Source: JBCCMA01 sp045107005 (GTDB taxonomy: Bacteria; Pseudomonadota; Gammaproteobacteria; Steroidobacterales; JBCCMA01). Taken from it: a stretch of DNA of 64,000 nt. This document shows, piece after piece, positions 54,042 through 63,714 of the stretch. The notes beneath the pieces were generated by a model. The model did not search any database, had not been told where the DNA came from, and saw only the letters and a program-made list of their open reading frames with translations. The DNA lies in NCBI GenBank assembly GCA_045107005.1, contig JBGCFP010000080.1:1-64000 (forward strand), read 5' to 3'. Each line of letters starts with the position of its first letter. Within the stretch, counting starts at the first letter, position 1. Made by a program: the position numbers and the translations under genes.

Positions 54042-55208
54042 ATGGATGCACTCAACACTCACATCAACGAAGAACTCGATCTGCTCCGCGATACCGTGCG
54101 CCGGTTTGCCGATGACGACATCGCGCCGCGCGCCGCCGCCATCGACGAAGCCAACGAATTCCCTGCCGACCTGTGGACCAAATTTGGCGAGCTCGGTCTG
54201 CTCGGCATGACTGTGGATCCGGACTTCGGCGGCACAGGACTTGGCTATCTGGCTCATCTGGTCGCCATGGAAGAAATATCGCGCGCTTCGGCGAGCGTCG
54301 GCCTGTCCTACGGCGCGCACTCAAATCTGTGTGTGAATAACCTGGCGCTCAATGCGACGCCGGAGCAAAAAGAGAAATATTTGCCCAAGCTGTGCAGCGG
54401 AGAATGGGTTGGTGCGCTGGCCATGTCGGAGCCGGGCGCCGGCTCGGATGTCGTAGGCTCCATGAGCTGCCGCGCGCGCCTCGAAGGCGATGTGTATGTC
54501 GCGAATGGCTCGAAGATGTGGATCACTAACGGCCCGGACGCAGACGTCCTGATTGTGTATATGCGCACGGCCGACACGGACGCGGGCAGCAAGTGCATGA
54601 CCGCCTTTGTGATCGAAAAAGGGATGCCGGGTTTCACCACTGCACAGAAACTCGACAAACTCGGCATGCGTGGCTCCAATACGTGCGAACTGGTGTTCAA
54701 CGACTGCGAGATTCCCGTCGCCAACGTGCTCGGCGACGTCAACCTTGGCGTTTACATTTTGATGAAAGGCCTCGACTCAGAACGACTGGTGTTGAGCGGT
54801 GGACCGATCGGCATCATGCAATCGGCAATGGACAACGTGCTGCCCTACGTGCACGAACGCAAGCAGTTCGGCAAAGCGATTGGCGAGTTTGGCATCATGC
54901 AGGCGAAGCTTGCGGATATGTACACCGCCGTTCAGTCGTCGCGTGCCTTCAGTTATCGCGTTGCTGAACAGTTTGATCGGGGCGCCGCCACGCGCCAGGA
55001 CGCCGCTGCCGCTTTGCTGCTGGCGTCGGACTCAGCGGTCAAAGTCTCACTGGAGGCGATACAGTGCCTCGGCGGCAATGGTTACATTAATGAATACCCG
55101 GTCGGGCGGTTGCTGCGCGACGCCAAGTTGTATGAAATTGGCGCAGGCACCAGCGAGATTCGACGCATGCTGATTGGACGCGAGTTGTTCAATCAGACCG
55201 GCAGCTAA
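54042..55208 (+). CDS. liuA: Isovaleryl-CoA dehydrogenase
   Basis: 388 residues. FAD acyl-CoA dehydrogenase oxidising isovaleryl-CoA to 3-methylcrotonyl-CoA and passing electrons to ETF. Family motifs: AMSEPGAGSDVVGSM and WITNGPDADVLIVYMRT in the FAD/substrate region, IQCLGGNGYINEYPVGRLLRD near the end. Position upstream of the carboxylase genes, plus the YGAHSNLCVNN segment, favours isovaleryl over other acyl-CoA dehydrogenases. 6 bases after leucine dehydrogenase. Confidence 0.9.
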   Translation: MDALNTHINEELDLLRDTVRRFADDDIAPRAAAIDEANEFPADLWTKFGELGLLGMTVDPDFGGTGLGYLAHLVAMEEISRASASVGLSYGAHSNLCVNNLALNATPEQKEKYLPKLCSGEWVGALAMSEPGAGSDVVGSMSCRARLEGDVYVANGSKMWITNGPDADVLIVYMRTADTDAGSKCMTAFVIEKGMPGFTTAQKLDKLGMRGSNTCELVFNDCEIPVANVLGDVNLGVYILMKGLDSERLVLSGGPIGIMQSAMDNVLPYVHERKQFGKAIGEFGIMQAKLADMYTAVQSSRAFSYRVAEQFDRGAATRQDAAAALLLASDSAVKVSLEAIQCLGGNGYINEYPVGRLLRDAKLYEIGAGTSEIRRMLIGRELFNQTGS

Positions 55209-55229
55209 AAACCAGAGAGAGACAAGAAC

Positions 55230-56414
55230 ATGAGTAATGATCCGGTAGTTATCGTTGCGGCACGCCGCACCCCCATCGGCGCTTTCCAGGGCGCCTTCAG
55301 TGCCGCCACCGCCATCGATCTTGGTGCGGCCTCGAACAAAGCTGCCGTCGCCGACGCCGGGATCGACCCTGCGCTGATTGGCGAAGTGGTGATGGGCTGT
55401 GTTCTGCCCGCTGGCCTCGGCCAAGCCCCCGCACGGCAAGCAGCGATCGCAGCGGGTATTCCAAAGAGCGTGGCATCGACAACGATTAACAAGATGTGCG
55501 GATCCGGCATGAAAGCCGCGATGTTCGCGCACGACATGCTGTTGGCAGGCTCGGTCGAAGTGGCGCTTGCCGGCGGCCTCGAATCCATGACTAACGCACC
55601 GTACCTGCTGCCGAAAGCACGCTCGGGCTATCGCATGGGTCATCAGGAAGTGCAGGACCACATGTTCTACGACGGCCTGCAAAGCCCGTTCGACGGCAAC
55701 ATGATGGGGCACTTTGCTGAACTGACCGCCGACAAATACAACTTCACGCGCGAAGCGCAGGATGCGTTTGCGACCGCCAGCGTTGAACGCGCGCTTCATG
55801 CCATCGAGCAAGGCTGGTTCGATGATGAAATCGCCCCGGTCGACGTCACCGCGCGGCGCAAGACCACCACGGTGAGCAAAGACGAAGATCCGTTCCACTG
55901 CGACCTCAGCAAGATTCCAACGATGCGCCCGGCATTTCGACGCGACGGCGGCACGGTCACGGCAGCGAGTTCGTCGTCCATTTCCGACGGCGCCGCGTCG
56001 TTGATCATGATGCGCGAGAGCGCCGCGCAAACGCACGGCGTCACGCCGCTTGCGAGAATCTGCGGCCATTCGACGTTTGCGCAGGAACCGGAGTGGTTTA
56101 CGACGGCACCGGTATCCGCCATTGACGTTTTGCTGAAGAAGCTCTCGTGGAAAACCGGCGACGTCGATCTGTACGAAATCAACGAGGCCTTTGCTGTGGT
56201 GTCGATGGCGGCAATGCACGACCTGAAACTCGAGCATGAAAAAGTTAACGTGCACGGCGGCGCCTGCGCGCTCGGTCATCCGGTTGGTGCAACCGGCGCG
56301 CGCCTCATCGTCACGCTGCTGCACGCGTTGAAACGCCGCCAGCTCAAGCGCGGTGTCGCCGCGCTGTGCATCGGTGGTGGCGAAGCGACTGCCATCGGCA
56401 TCGAGATGGTCTGA
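55230..56414 (+). CDS. Acetyl-CoA C-acetyltransferase (thiolase)
   Basis: 394 residues. Active-site Cys in NKMCGSGMKA, His in GGACALGHPVGATGAR and the C-terminal Cys in ALCIGGGEATA. Cleaves acetoacetyl-CoA from leucine or 2-methylacetoacetyl-CoA from isoleucine; the gene context allows either. 21 bases after liuA. Confidence 0.93.
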   Translation: MSNDPVVIVAARRTPIGAFQGAFSAATAIDLGAASNKAAVADAGIDPALIGEVVMGCVLPAGLGQAPARQAAIAAGIPKSVASTTINKMCGSGMKAAMFAHDMLLAGSVEVALAGGLESMTNAPYLLPKARSGYRMGHQEVQDHMFYDGLQSPFDGNMMGHFAELTADKYNFTREAQDAFATASVERALHAIEQGWFDDEIAPVDVTARRKTTTVSKDEDPFHCDLSKIPTMRPAFRRDGGTVTAASSSSISDGAASLIMMRESAAQTHGVTPLARICGHSTFAQEPEWFTTAPVSAIDVLLKKLSWKTGDVDLYEINEAFAVVSMAAMHDLKLEHEKVNVHGGACALGHPVGATGARLIVTLLHALKRRQLKRGVAALCIGGGEATAIGIEMV

Positions 56415-56419
56415 GCAAC

Positions 56420-58024
56420 GTGACCGCCCTACGCAGCAGTATTGATCCAAGGTCGGACGAATTTGCGCGCAACGAAACGCACATGCGCGCGTGCGTCGAC
56501 GAACTCCACCAGCGCATCGCCGCCGCACAGCAAGGCGGCAGCGATCGGGCGCGCAAAAAGCACACCGACCGCGGCAAGCTGTTGCCGCGTGCGCGGATCG
56601 AGGCGCTGCTTGATCCGGGCAGTCCGTTTCTCGAGCTGTCTACGCTGGCGGCCGACGGCCTGTACGACAATCAGGCGCCCAGCGCTGGCGTGATCGCCGG
56701 TATCGGACGCGTGCACGGCGTCGAAACCATGGTGGTCGCCAATGACGCGACGGTTAAGGGCGGCACGTACTTCCCAATGACCGTCAAAAAACATCTTCGG
56801 GCTCAGGACGTAGCACTGGAAAATCAGTTGCCCTGTGTCTACCTCGTCGACTCCGGCGGCGCTTTTCTGCCCTTGCAGGACGAAGTGTTTGCTGACCGCG
56901 AGCACTTTGGCCGTATTTTTTACAATCAGGCGAGACTGTCAGCCGCCGGCATCGCGCAAATCGCCGTCGTCATGGGATCGTGCACCGCAGGAGGCGCCTA
57001 CGTACCGGCGATGTGCGACGAAGCGATCATCGTACGCAACCAGGGCACGATCTTTTTGGGTGGGCCTCCGCTGGTCAAAGCGGCGACGGGCGAAATCGTG
57101 GATGCCGAGAGCCTGGGCGGCGGCGACGTGCACAGCCGCACGTCTGGCGTCACCGACCATCTGGCTGACAACGACGCACACGCGTTGTCCATGGCGCGCG
57201 ATATCCTCGCCAACGTCAACGCGCCGCGACGATTTGCACCCGCCGTACGCGAGTCCGTCGAGCCAGTCGTTGATCCGCAGGATCTGTACGGCGTCGTCCC
57301 CAGCGACACGCGCTATCCCTACGACATTCGCGAAGTGATTGCGCGGATCGTGGACGGCTCCGAGCTACAGGAATTCAAGGCGCTCTACGGCAAGACGCTG
57401 GTGTGCGGGTTCGCGCATCTGTACGGCATGCCCGTGGGCATTGTGGCCAACAACGGCATTTTATTTTCGGAGGCCGCCCTCAAAGGGGCGCACTTCATTC
57501 AGCTGTGCAATCAGCGCAACATACCGCTCGTTTTCTTACAAAACATCACCGGATTCATGGTGGGAAAAAAGTATGAAAACGCCGGCATCGCCAAAGACGG
57601 CGCCAAGATGGTCAACGCGGTTGCCTGTTCGCACGTACCAAAAATTACCGTACTGATCGGCGGTTCGTTTGGCGCAGGAAACTATGCGATGTGCGGCCGT
57701 GCGTACGGCGGTCGGTTTCTATTTAGCTGGCCCAACTCGCGCATCTCGGTGATGGGCGGTGAACAGGCCGCATCGGTGCTGGCGACGGTCAAGCGCGACG
57801 GTCTCGAGGCGCGCGGACAGGAATGGGACAGTGCCGATGAAGCCCGCTTCACCGATGCCATTCGCGATCAGTACGAAACGCAGGGCAATCCCTACTACGC
57901 CACCGCGCGGCTTTGGGACGACGGCATAATCGATCCGCTCGATACGCGCCGCGTATTGGGTCTGAGTCTGGCTACCGTCGCGCGCGAAGCGCAAACGCCG
58001 TCCTACGGCGTGTTCCGGATGTGA
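56420..58024 (+). CDS. liuB: 3-methylcrotonyl-CoA carboxylase, carboxyltransferase (beta) subunit
   Basis: 534 residues from a GTG 5 bases after the thiolase stop. Typical segments: RLDPGSPFLELS-like EALLDPGSPFLELS, GGTYFPMTVKKHLRAQ, VYLVDSGGAFLP, MGSCTAGGAYVPAM and IGGSFGAGNYAMCGRAY. The VDSGGAFLP and methylcrotonyl-type segments favour MCC over propionyl- or acetyl-CoA carboxylase. Pairs with the alpha subunit encoded next. Confidence 0.94.
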   Translation: MTALRSSIDPRSDEFARNETHMRACVDELHQRIAAAQQGGSDRARKKHTDRGKLLPRARIEALLDPGSPFLELSTLAADGLYDNQAPSAGVIAGIGRVHGVETMVVANDATVKGGTYFPMTVKKHLRAQDVALENQLPCVYLVDSGGAFLPLQDEVFADREHFGRIFYNQARLSAAGIAQIAVVMGSCTAGGAYVPAMCDEAIIVRNQGTIFLGGPPLVKAATGEIVDAESLGGGDVHSRTSGVTDHLADNDAHALSMARDILANVNAPRRFAPAVRESVEPVVDPQDLYGVVPSDTRYPYDIREVIARIVDGSELQEFKALYGKTLVCGFAHLYGMPVGIVANNGILFSEAALKGAHFIQLCNQRNIPLVFLQNITGFMVGKKYENAGIAKDGAKMVNAVACSHVPKITVLIGGSFGAGNYAMCGRAYGGRFLFSWPNSRISVMGGEQAASVLATVKRDGLEARGQEWDSADEARFTDAIRDQYETQGNPYYATARLWDDGIIDPLDTRRVLGLSLATVAREAQTPSYGVFRM

Positions 58025-58027
58025 ACG

Positions 58028-60031
58028 ATGTTTGAACGCATACTAATCGCCAACCGCGGCGAAATCGCGCGGCGCATTCAGCGGACGGCCACACGCCTTG
58101 GCATCGAAACCGTTGCCGTTTATTCCGACGCCGACGCTGACGCCGGGTTCGTCCGCGCGGCCGACCGCGCAGTGCGCATTGGCCCGGCAGCGGTGACCGA
58201 ATCTTATTTGCGCGGCGACGCCATCATCGCGGCAGCGCTGGAACACGGCGCCCGGGCGATTCATCCGGGCTACGGTTTTGTTGCCGAGAACGCAGAATTT
58301 GCCCGCGCGGTTGCCGCGGCGGGGCTGACGTTTATCGGGCCGGCACCGGAAACCATCGCGCTGATGGGATCGAAAACCGATTCCAAACGTGCCATGGAAG
58401 CCGCCGGCATCGCCGGTGTTCCCGGTTATCACGGCGACGATCAGGGCAACGACACGCTCCTGGTCGAGGCACGGAAGATCGGATTTCCGGTGCTGATCAA
58501 AGCCAGCGCGGGCGGCGGCGGCAAAGGCATGCGCGTAGCACCTGACGAAGCGTCGTTTCTGAGTGCCTGCGACGGTGCAAGGCGCGAAGCGGCCAGTGCG
58601 TTTGGTGACGATCAGTTGCTGCTGGAAAAATTCATTGAACGACCGCGTCACATTGAAGTGCAGGTGTTTGGCGATCACCACGGACACATCGTGCACTTGT
58701 TTGAACGCGAGTGTTCGGTGCAGCGCCGCTATCAGAAAATTATTGAAGAAGCGCCGTCGCCGTCGATCAACGCCAAACTGCGCCAGGAAATGACACAAAC
58801 CGCCGTCCGTGCCGCTAGCGCCGTCGACTATCGCGGCGCCGGTACCATCGAATTCATCGTCACGCCGGACGATCAGTTTTACTTCATGGAAATGAACACG
58901 CGTCTTCAGGTCGAGCATCCGGTCACTGAGAAAATTACTGACGTCGATTTGGTCGAGTGGCAACTGCGCGTTGCGAATGACGAACCTTTGCCGCTGACCC
59001 AAAAAACCATCACGCAGTCCGGCCATGCCATTGAGTGTCGTGTGTACGCCGAGGATGCTTTCAATGGATTTGTGCCCTCCTCGGGTCGCATTCACGCGCT
59101 GGATCTGCCTTCAAGCGAGACCACACGAATCGACATTGATTTGGTGGCCGGTCAATCCGTTACGCCGTTTTACGACCCAATGATCGCCAAATTCACCGTG
59201 CACGCAGACGATCGGGACGCGGCCATTGGCGTCATGCAAGCGGCGCTCGGGGACACCAGCATAGTGGGTCCGGCGACTAACGTTCCACTGCTACGCCTTC
59301 TGCTCGCACACGATGACTACCGCGCAGGACGCATCGACACCGCCTATCTCGATCGTCAGCTTGACACCGTTCTCGACACGTTCGTGCCGCCGCCCGCGCC
59401 GGTGCTTGCAGCGGTTGCTGCCGTGGCCTGTGGCGAAGCCAACCGTTCAACATCGCCGTGGGCGACTGACGGGTGGCAAGCCAGCGGACAGAGTCGACGT
59501 CGGGTCAGCGTGATCGACGCGAACGGTACGACATTGACGACCACGCTCCGGCGCAGCGGCGCCTACTGGCGCGCCGAGCAAGACGACGGATTCAGCCATG
59601 TTGTTGCGCATGAGCACAACACCTCGTCCGGGGCTAGCAACGTTACCGTCCTGACCAACGGTGTGCAGGAACAGGTACGGCTCCATACACTGACCGGCGC
59701 TGTTCGAGTCCAGTGGCAGGATCGCACCTGGGAGCTGCGCACCGCGCCGCTCTACCCGGTCACTCGTGCCGACGCCAGTGACGACAACAAACCTGGCGCG
59801 CCGATGCCGGGCAAGATTGTCAAACTGCTGGTGGCCGCTGGCGACGTGGTTTCCAAGGGCCAGGCTTTGGTCGTGATGGAAGGCATGAAGATGGAATTGA
59901 CGATTACTGCTGCACGTGACGGTCAAATCAAGACCGTGCATTTTGCGGTGGGCGATCAGGTGGAGGCCGAAGTGCCCCTGGTGGAACTTGAAGCGGTCGA
60001 TGTGGATCTGAAAAACAAAGAGGACGACTGA
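58028..60031 (+). CDS. liuD: 3-methylcrotonyl-CoA carboxylase, biotin (alpha) subunit
   Basis: 667 residues. Biotin-carboxylase domain about 1-445 (ILIANRGEIARRI, KASAGGGGKGMRV glycine-rich ATP loop, EMNTRLQVEHPVTE), a linker domain and a C-terminal biotinyl domain with the biotin lysine in VMEGMKMEL. It carboxylates biotin using ATP and bicarbonate for the beta subunit. Liu operon position supports MCC. Confidence 0.95.
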   Translation: MFERILIANRGEIARRIQRTATRLGIETVAVYSDADADAGFVRAADRAVRIGPAAVTESYLRGDAIIAAALEHGARAIHPGYGFVAENAEFARAVAAAGLTFIGPAPETIALMGSKTDSKRAMEAAGIAGVPGYHGDDQGNDTLLVEARKIGFPVLIKASAGGGGKGMRVAPDEASFLSACDGARREAASAFGDDQLLLEKFIERPRHIEVQVFGDHHGHIVHLFERECSVQRRYQKIIEEAPSPSINAKLRQEMTQTAVRAASAVDYRGAGTIEFIVTPDDQFYFMEMNTRLQVEHPVTEKITDVDLVEWQLRVANDEPLPLTQKTITQSGHAIECRVYAEDAFNGFVPSSGRIHALDLPSSETTRIDIDLVAGQSVTPFYDPMIAKFTVHADDRDAAIGVMQAALGDTSIVGPATNVPLLRLLLAHDDYRAGRIDTAYLDRQLDTVLDTFVPPPAPVLAAVAAVACGEANRSTSPWATDGWQASGQSRRRVSVIDANGTTLTTTLRRSGAYWRAEQDDGFSHVVAHEHNTSSGASNVTVLTNGVQEQVRLHTLTGAVRVQWQDRTWELRTAPLYPVTRADASDDNKPGAPMPGKIVKLLVAAGDVVSKGQALVVMEGMKMELTITAARDGQIKTVHFAVGDQVEAEVPLVELEAVDVDLKNKEDD

Positions 60032-60799
60032 ATGATATTGGAGAGCGCGAAAGCCATCGTTTCCGGCGGCGCATCAGGTCTTGGACACGCGGTGGCCAAG
60101 CACGTGATTGATGCCGGCGGCAGCGTCACCATTGCCGACGTAAATGAAGAGCAAGGTCACGCAGCCGCCGAGGAACTCGGTTCCAACGCCACGTTTGTTC
60201 GAACGGACGTCAGCGATGAGGCCGCCGTTGAAAAGGCCGTCGCCGCTGGGGTCAGCGCGATGGGAGGCGTGACGCTGGCGGTGAGTTGCGCTGGCATCAT
60301 TGGCGCCGCGATGGCGCTGGGAAAAAAGGGCCCGATGCCGGGCGCGAAGTTCGCCCAGGTTCTGCAGGTCAATTTGCTCGGCTCGTTTTTGCTGTCACGC
60401 TGTGCCGCCGACGCCATGCGCGACAACCCCGAATCGCCCAACGGCGAGCGCGGTGTGATCGTCAACACCGCTTCGGTCGCCGCGTATGAAGGTCAGATTG
60501 GACAAGCCGCGTACTCGGCGTCAAAAGGTGGCGTCGTTGGCATGACGTTGCCGCTGGCGCGTGAGTTCGCGCGCTACGGCGTTCGCGTACTCGCCATAGC
60601 GCCGGGCATTTTTCGCACGCCCATGGTAGCGGGCTTGCCCGATTCGGTACAGGAATCGCTCGGCGCGCAGATTCCGTTTCCATCACGTCTTGGAAAACCG
60701 GAAGAGTACGCCCACATGGTTGCGAGCATCTACGGCAACCCAATGCTCAACGGCACAACGATCCGCCTCGACGGCGCGATCCGGATGCAACCCAAATAA
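60032..60799 (+). CDS. Short-chain dehydrogenase, HSD10-like (3-hydroxy-2-methylbutyryl-CoA dehydrogenase)
   Basis: 255 residues. NAD-binding Rossmann motif VSGGASGLGHAVAK, then the catalytic Ser/Tyr/Lys (NTASVAAYEGQIGQAAYSASKGG). The layout matches 17-beta-HSD10, which oxidises 3-hydroxy-2-methylbutyryl-CoA in isoleucine breakdown. Starts directly after the liuD stop (TGAATG). Confidence 0.87.
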   Translation: MILESAKAIVSGGASGLGHAVAKHVIDAGGSVTIADVNEEQGHAAAEELGSNATFVRTDVSDEAAVEKAVAAGVSAMGGVTLAVSCAGIIGAAMALGKKGPMPGAKFAQVLQVNLLGSFLLSRCAADAMRDNPESPNGERGVIVNTASVAAYEGQIGQAAYSASKGGVVGMTLPLAREFARYGVRVLAIAPGIFRTPMVAGLPDSVQESLGAQIPFPSRLGKPEEYAHMVASIYGNPMLNGTTIRLDGAIRMQPK

Positions 60800-60813
60800 A
60801 GCTGGAGAGATCT

Positions 60814-62241
60814 GTGAATTCGATCATTCGATTACTGCTTGCCCTAGCCTTCGCGTACGGCGCAACCGCCTGCTCAACCAGCACCGTCACGAATACGCCC
60901 GGGCCAAGCACCATGGCGCCCAAGAACACGACGGCATTTCAAATTCCTGTGCACTATCGAACGCTCGACAACGGTCTGAAAGTGGTGGTCTCGCCCGACT
61001 CTTCGGTGCCGACTGCAACGGTCGCGGTCTACTACAACATCGGGTTTCGCATTGAGCCGCGTGATCGCACGGGCTTCGCCCATTTGTTTGAGCACTTGAT
61101 GTTCCAGGGGTCGGAAAATCTGGGCAAGATGGAGTTCATTAAACTGGTCCAGGGCAATGGCGGCGTGCTGAACGGCTCGACCCGCTTTGACTTCACCAAT
61201 TACTTTCAGGCCGTGCCGGCGCATCGCCTCGAAACCATCCTGTGGGCAGAAGCCGATCGCATGCGTGGCCTGGATATTTCCCAGGAAAACCTGGAGAACC
61301 AGCAAGGCGTCGTGAAAAACGAAGTCAAGGTAAACGTGCTGAACCGACCCTATGGCGGCTTTCCGTGGCTCGACATGCCTCAGTATGCGAACGAAAATTG
61401 GTACAACGCGCACAATTTCTACGGCGATCTGGAAGACCTTGATGCTGCGACCCTTGACGATGTTCAAGCGTTCTTCGACACGTTTTACGCGCCGAACAAC
61501 GCCGCGGTCGTCGTGGTCGGCGATGTCGACGTAGAACAAGCGTTCGCACAAGTGAAGCAGTATTTCGGCGACATCAAGAGCGCCCCGCAACCGCCGCCGG
61601 TCGATATCTCCGAGCCGCGCCAGGTCAAAGAGAAGCGTTTTAGCCGTAAAGATGCACTGGCGCCCAAGCCCGCCGTCGCCCTCGCCTGGCACATGCCGGC
61701 GCGCGGCACCCCTGAATACTTCGCGATGGGGGTGATCGACCAGGTGTTGATGCAAGGCAGCGATTCGTTGCTGCACAAGACCATTGTCAACGACAAGGGC
61801 TACACCGATCGTGTGTTCGGCGGTATCAACATGCTGGGCAATATGTATAACTACAACGGCCCGATGACCTTGACCGCGGCGACCATCCACAACCCGGATG
61901 TCAGCGCCGACCAGATCATTGAACAGATTGAGTCCGTTCTGGAGAGTCTGCGAACCACGCCGCTAACCGACGCGCAGCTCAAGCGCGCGATGGTCAAGCT
62001 GCGCTCCGGGTTTTACGATGCCGTCGGCGGCTCGACCCGCTTCGGTACCGCCGACCTGCTGGCGTCGTTCGCGCTGTTCGATGACGACCCGGCGCGCATC
62101 AATCGTCTCGAGCGAGAGTTTGACGCCGTCACGCCGGAACTGATCCAGCGCACCGTGCGCGATTATCTGCGCCCAACCAATCGCACGGTACTCACCATCG
62201 AACCCGGTGCGGCCAGCGCGAACACTGGAGCAAACCCATGA
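60814..62241 (+). CDS. M16-family zinc peptidase, lipoprotein (catalytic subunit)
   Basis: 475 residues from a GTG. Lipoprotein signal with Cys in YGATACSTS. The inverted zinc motif HLFEHLMF (H-x-x-E-H) is intact near residue 90, and the downstream NEVKVNV region supplies the third ligand, so it should be active. M16 enzymes often pair with an inactive partner encoded next; here the pair overlap by 4 bases. Confidence 0.92.
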   Translation: MNSIIRLLLALAFAYGATACSTSTVTNTPGPSTMAPKNTTAFQIPVHYRTLDNGLKVVVSPDSSVPTATVAVYYNIGFRIEPRDRTGFAHLFEHLMFQGSENLGKMEFIKLVQGNGGVLNGSTRFDFTNYFQAVPAHRLETILWAEADRMRGLDISQENLENQQGVVKNEVKVNVLNRPYGGFPWLDMPQYANENWYNAHNFYGDLEDLDAATLDDVQAFFDTFYAPNNAAVVVVGDVDVEQAFAQVKQYFGDIKSAPQPPPVDISEPRQVKEKRFSRKDALAPKPAVALAWHMPARGTPEYFAMGVIDQVLMQGSDSLLHKTIVNDKGYTDRVFGGINMLGNMYNYNGPMTLTAATIHNPDVSADQIIEQIESVLESLRTTPLTDAQLKRAMVKLRSGFYDAVGGSTRFGTADLLASFALFDDDPARINRLEREFDAVTPELIQRTVRDYLRPTNRTVLTIEPGAASANTGANP

Positions 62242-63116
62242 ACATCAAGATCCTGCTGACCGCGCTGATTGCCGCCGTGTCGATGTCGTCCGTTGCACGT
62301 GAAGCCCCACCGCTGGGCGGCGAACCGCGCGAATACCGCCTGCCAGCCTCGACCACCGTGTCGCTGCCCAACGATATGAAAGTGACGCTGGTGCCCTTCG
62401 GAAATATTCCGAAAGTGACGATCGTCGTGTCGGTGGCCGCGGGCAACGCCCACGAAGGCGAGCACAATTGGCTTGCCGATCTGACCGGTCAGATGCTGCT
62501 CGAAGGCGCGGCCGACATGGACAGCGACGGTCTGGCGGCCGCCGCGGCCGATATGGGCGGCGAGATTGGGGTCAGCGTCAGTGTCAATCAAACGCAAGCT
62601 GCGTTGGACGTGCTCAGCGAGTTTGGCGCCGATGCTGTCGCGCTGCTTGCCGATGTCTTGCGACGTCCGACACTGCCCGAGTCCGAGCTCGACCGGGTGC
62701 GCAGTAACTTGCTCAAGAATCTGTCGATCTCCAGACAACAGCCCGGCACGCTCGCCAGCCAGGCGTTCCGTAAAGCCATTTTTGGCGATCACCCGTACGG
62801 CGCTGGCCTGCCCGATCCTGAGGCGTTCGGCGCACTGGGTATTGAGCAGATACAACAGTTTCACGGCACACAGTTTGGTGCCGGTGGCGGTCACATTTAC
62901 GTGGCCGGTCAGTTCGATCGCAGCGCCGTGTTGCAGGCGATCCGCGACGCGTTCGGCGACTGGGCAACGGTCACCAATACCGCCCTGCCCGAGCCGCCGC
63001 GTCGTCCGGCCCCCGGGCTAACGTTTATCGACCGCCCTGATGCACCGCAGTCAACGCTGTACCTCGGGCTACCGGTGGTGGATCCGTCGCACCCCGACTA
63101 CACGGCGTTGAGCTAG
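62238..63116 (+). CDS. M16-family partner subunit, N-terminal part (truncated by an in-frame TAG)
   Basis: 292 residues. Signal peptide (about 1-22, ending SSVAR). It has no H-x-x-E-H motif (DLTGQMLLEG in its place), as expected for the non-catalytic M16 partner. The reading frame stops with TAG at 63114-63116 in a position where relatives continue (LS-[L/V]-MNTLLGG). The following ATG is in the same frame, so the gene is split into two parts by one nonsense base. Either a real nonsense mutation or a sequencing error. Confidence 0.8.
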   Translation: MNIKILLTALIAAVSMSSVAREAPPLGGEPREYRLPASTTVSLPNDMKVTLVPFGNIPKVTIVVSVAAGNAHEGEHNWLADLTGQMLLEGAADMDSDGLAAAAADMGGEIGVSVSVNQTQAALDVLSEFGADAVALLADVLRRPTLPESELDRVRSNLLKNLSISRQQPGTLASQAFRKAIFGDHPYGAGLPDPEAFGALGIEQIQQFHGTQFGAGGGHIYVAGQFDRSAVLQAIRDAFGDWATVTNTALPEPPRRPAPGLTFIDRPDAPQSTLYLGLPVVDPSHPDYTALS

Positions 63117-63611
63117 ATGAATACCTTGCTCGGTGGCTCGTTCAGCAGCCGCGTGACGAGCAACATTCGCGAAGACAAAGGCTACACTTACTCGCCGCGC
63201 AGTCGCGTGAGCGTAAACAAAGGCAGCGGGTACTGGGTGCAAACGGCCGACGTTACGACCAACGTCACCGGTCCGGCCATCGACGAAATTGTCAATGAAA
63301 TTGAGCGGCTGCAGACCGAGGCGCCCGACGTCGACGAGCTCACGCGGATCAAAAACTATCGCATCGGCACGTTTGTCCTGGGCAACGCCACCCGCTCAGG
63401 CCTGATCTCGCAGCTGCAGTTCCTGCGCACGCATGGGCTTGGTCCCGACCACTTGGCCGGTTTCGTTGAGCGGCTCAACGCCATCACACCACAGCAAATT
63501 CAGCGCATCACACGCGACTATCTGAACGTCGCCGATATGACGCTGGTCGTGGTGGGCGATCCGGCCACGGTCCCGGCTCAGCTCGAGTCCGTGGAGCGAA
63601 TTCGTCGGTAA
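63117..63611 (+). CDS. M16-family partner subunit, C-terminal part
   Basis: 164 residues continuing the frame of 62238-63116. It carries the M16 C-terminal domain, including the FSSRVTSNIREDKGYTYSPRS segment with the R/Y pair that completes the active site of the partner. Reinitiation at the ATG abutting the TAG could make it as a separate chain. Confidence 0.7.
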   Translation: MNTLLGGSFSSRVTSNIREDKGYTYSPRSRVSVNKGSGYWVQTADVTTNVTGPAIDEIVNEIERLQTEAPDVDELTRIKNYRIGTFVLGNATRSGLISQLQFLRTHGLGPDHLAGFVERLNAITPQQIQRITRDYLNVADMTLVVVGDPATVPAQLESVERIRR

Positions 63612-63714
63612 TCCGCTCGCGCAGCCTGTACGAAAACCGTCAAGCGCACTATACTTCGGCGCTGCGCCGCAGCAAGAGCGGGGCAGCAGCTGGAAGACTT
63701 ATGGAGACCTGTGA

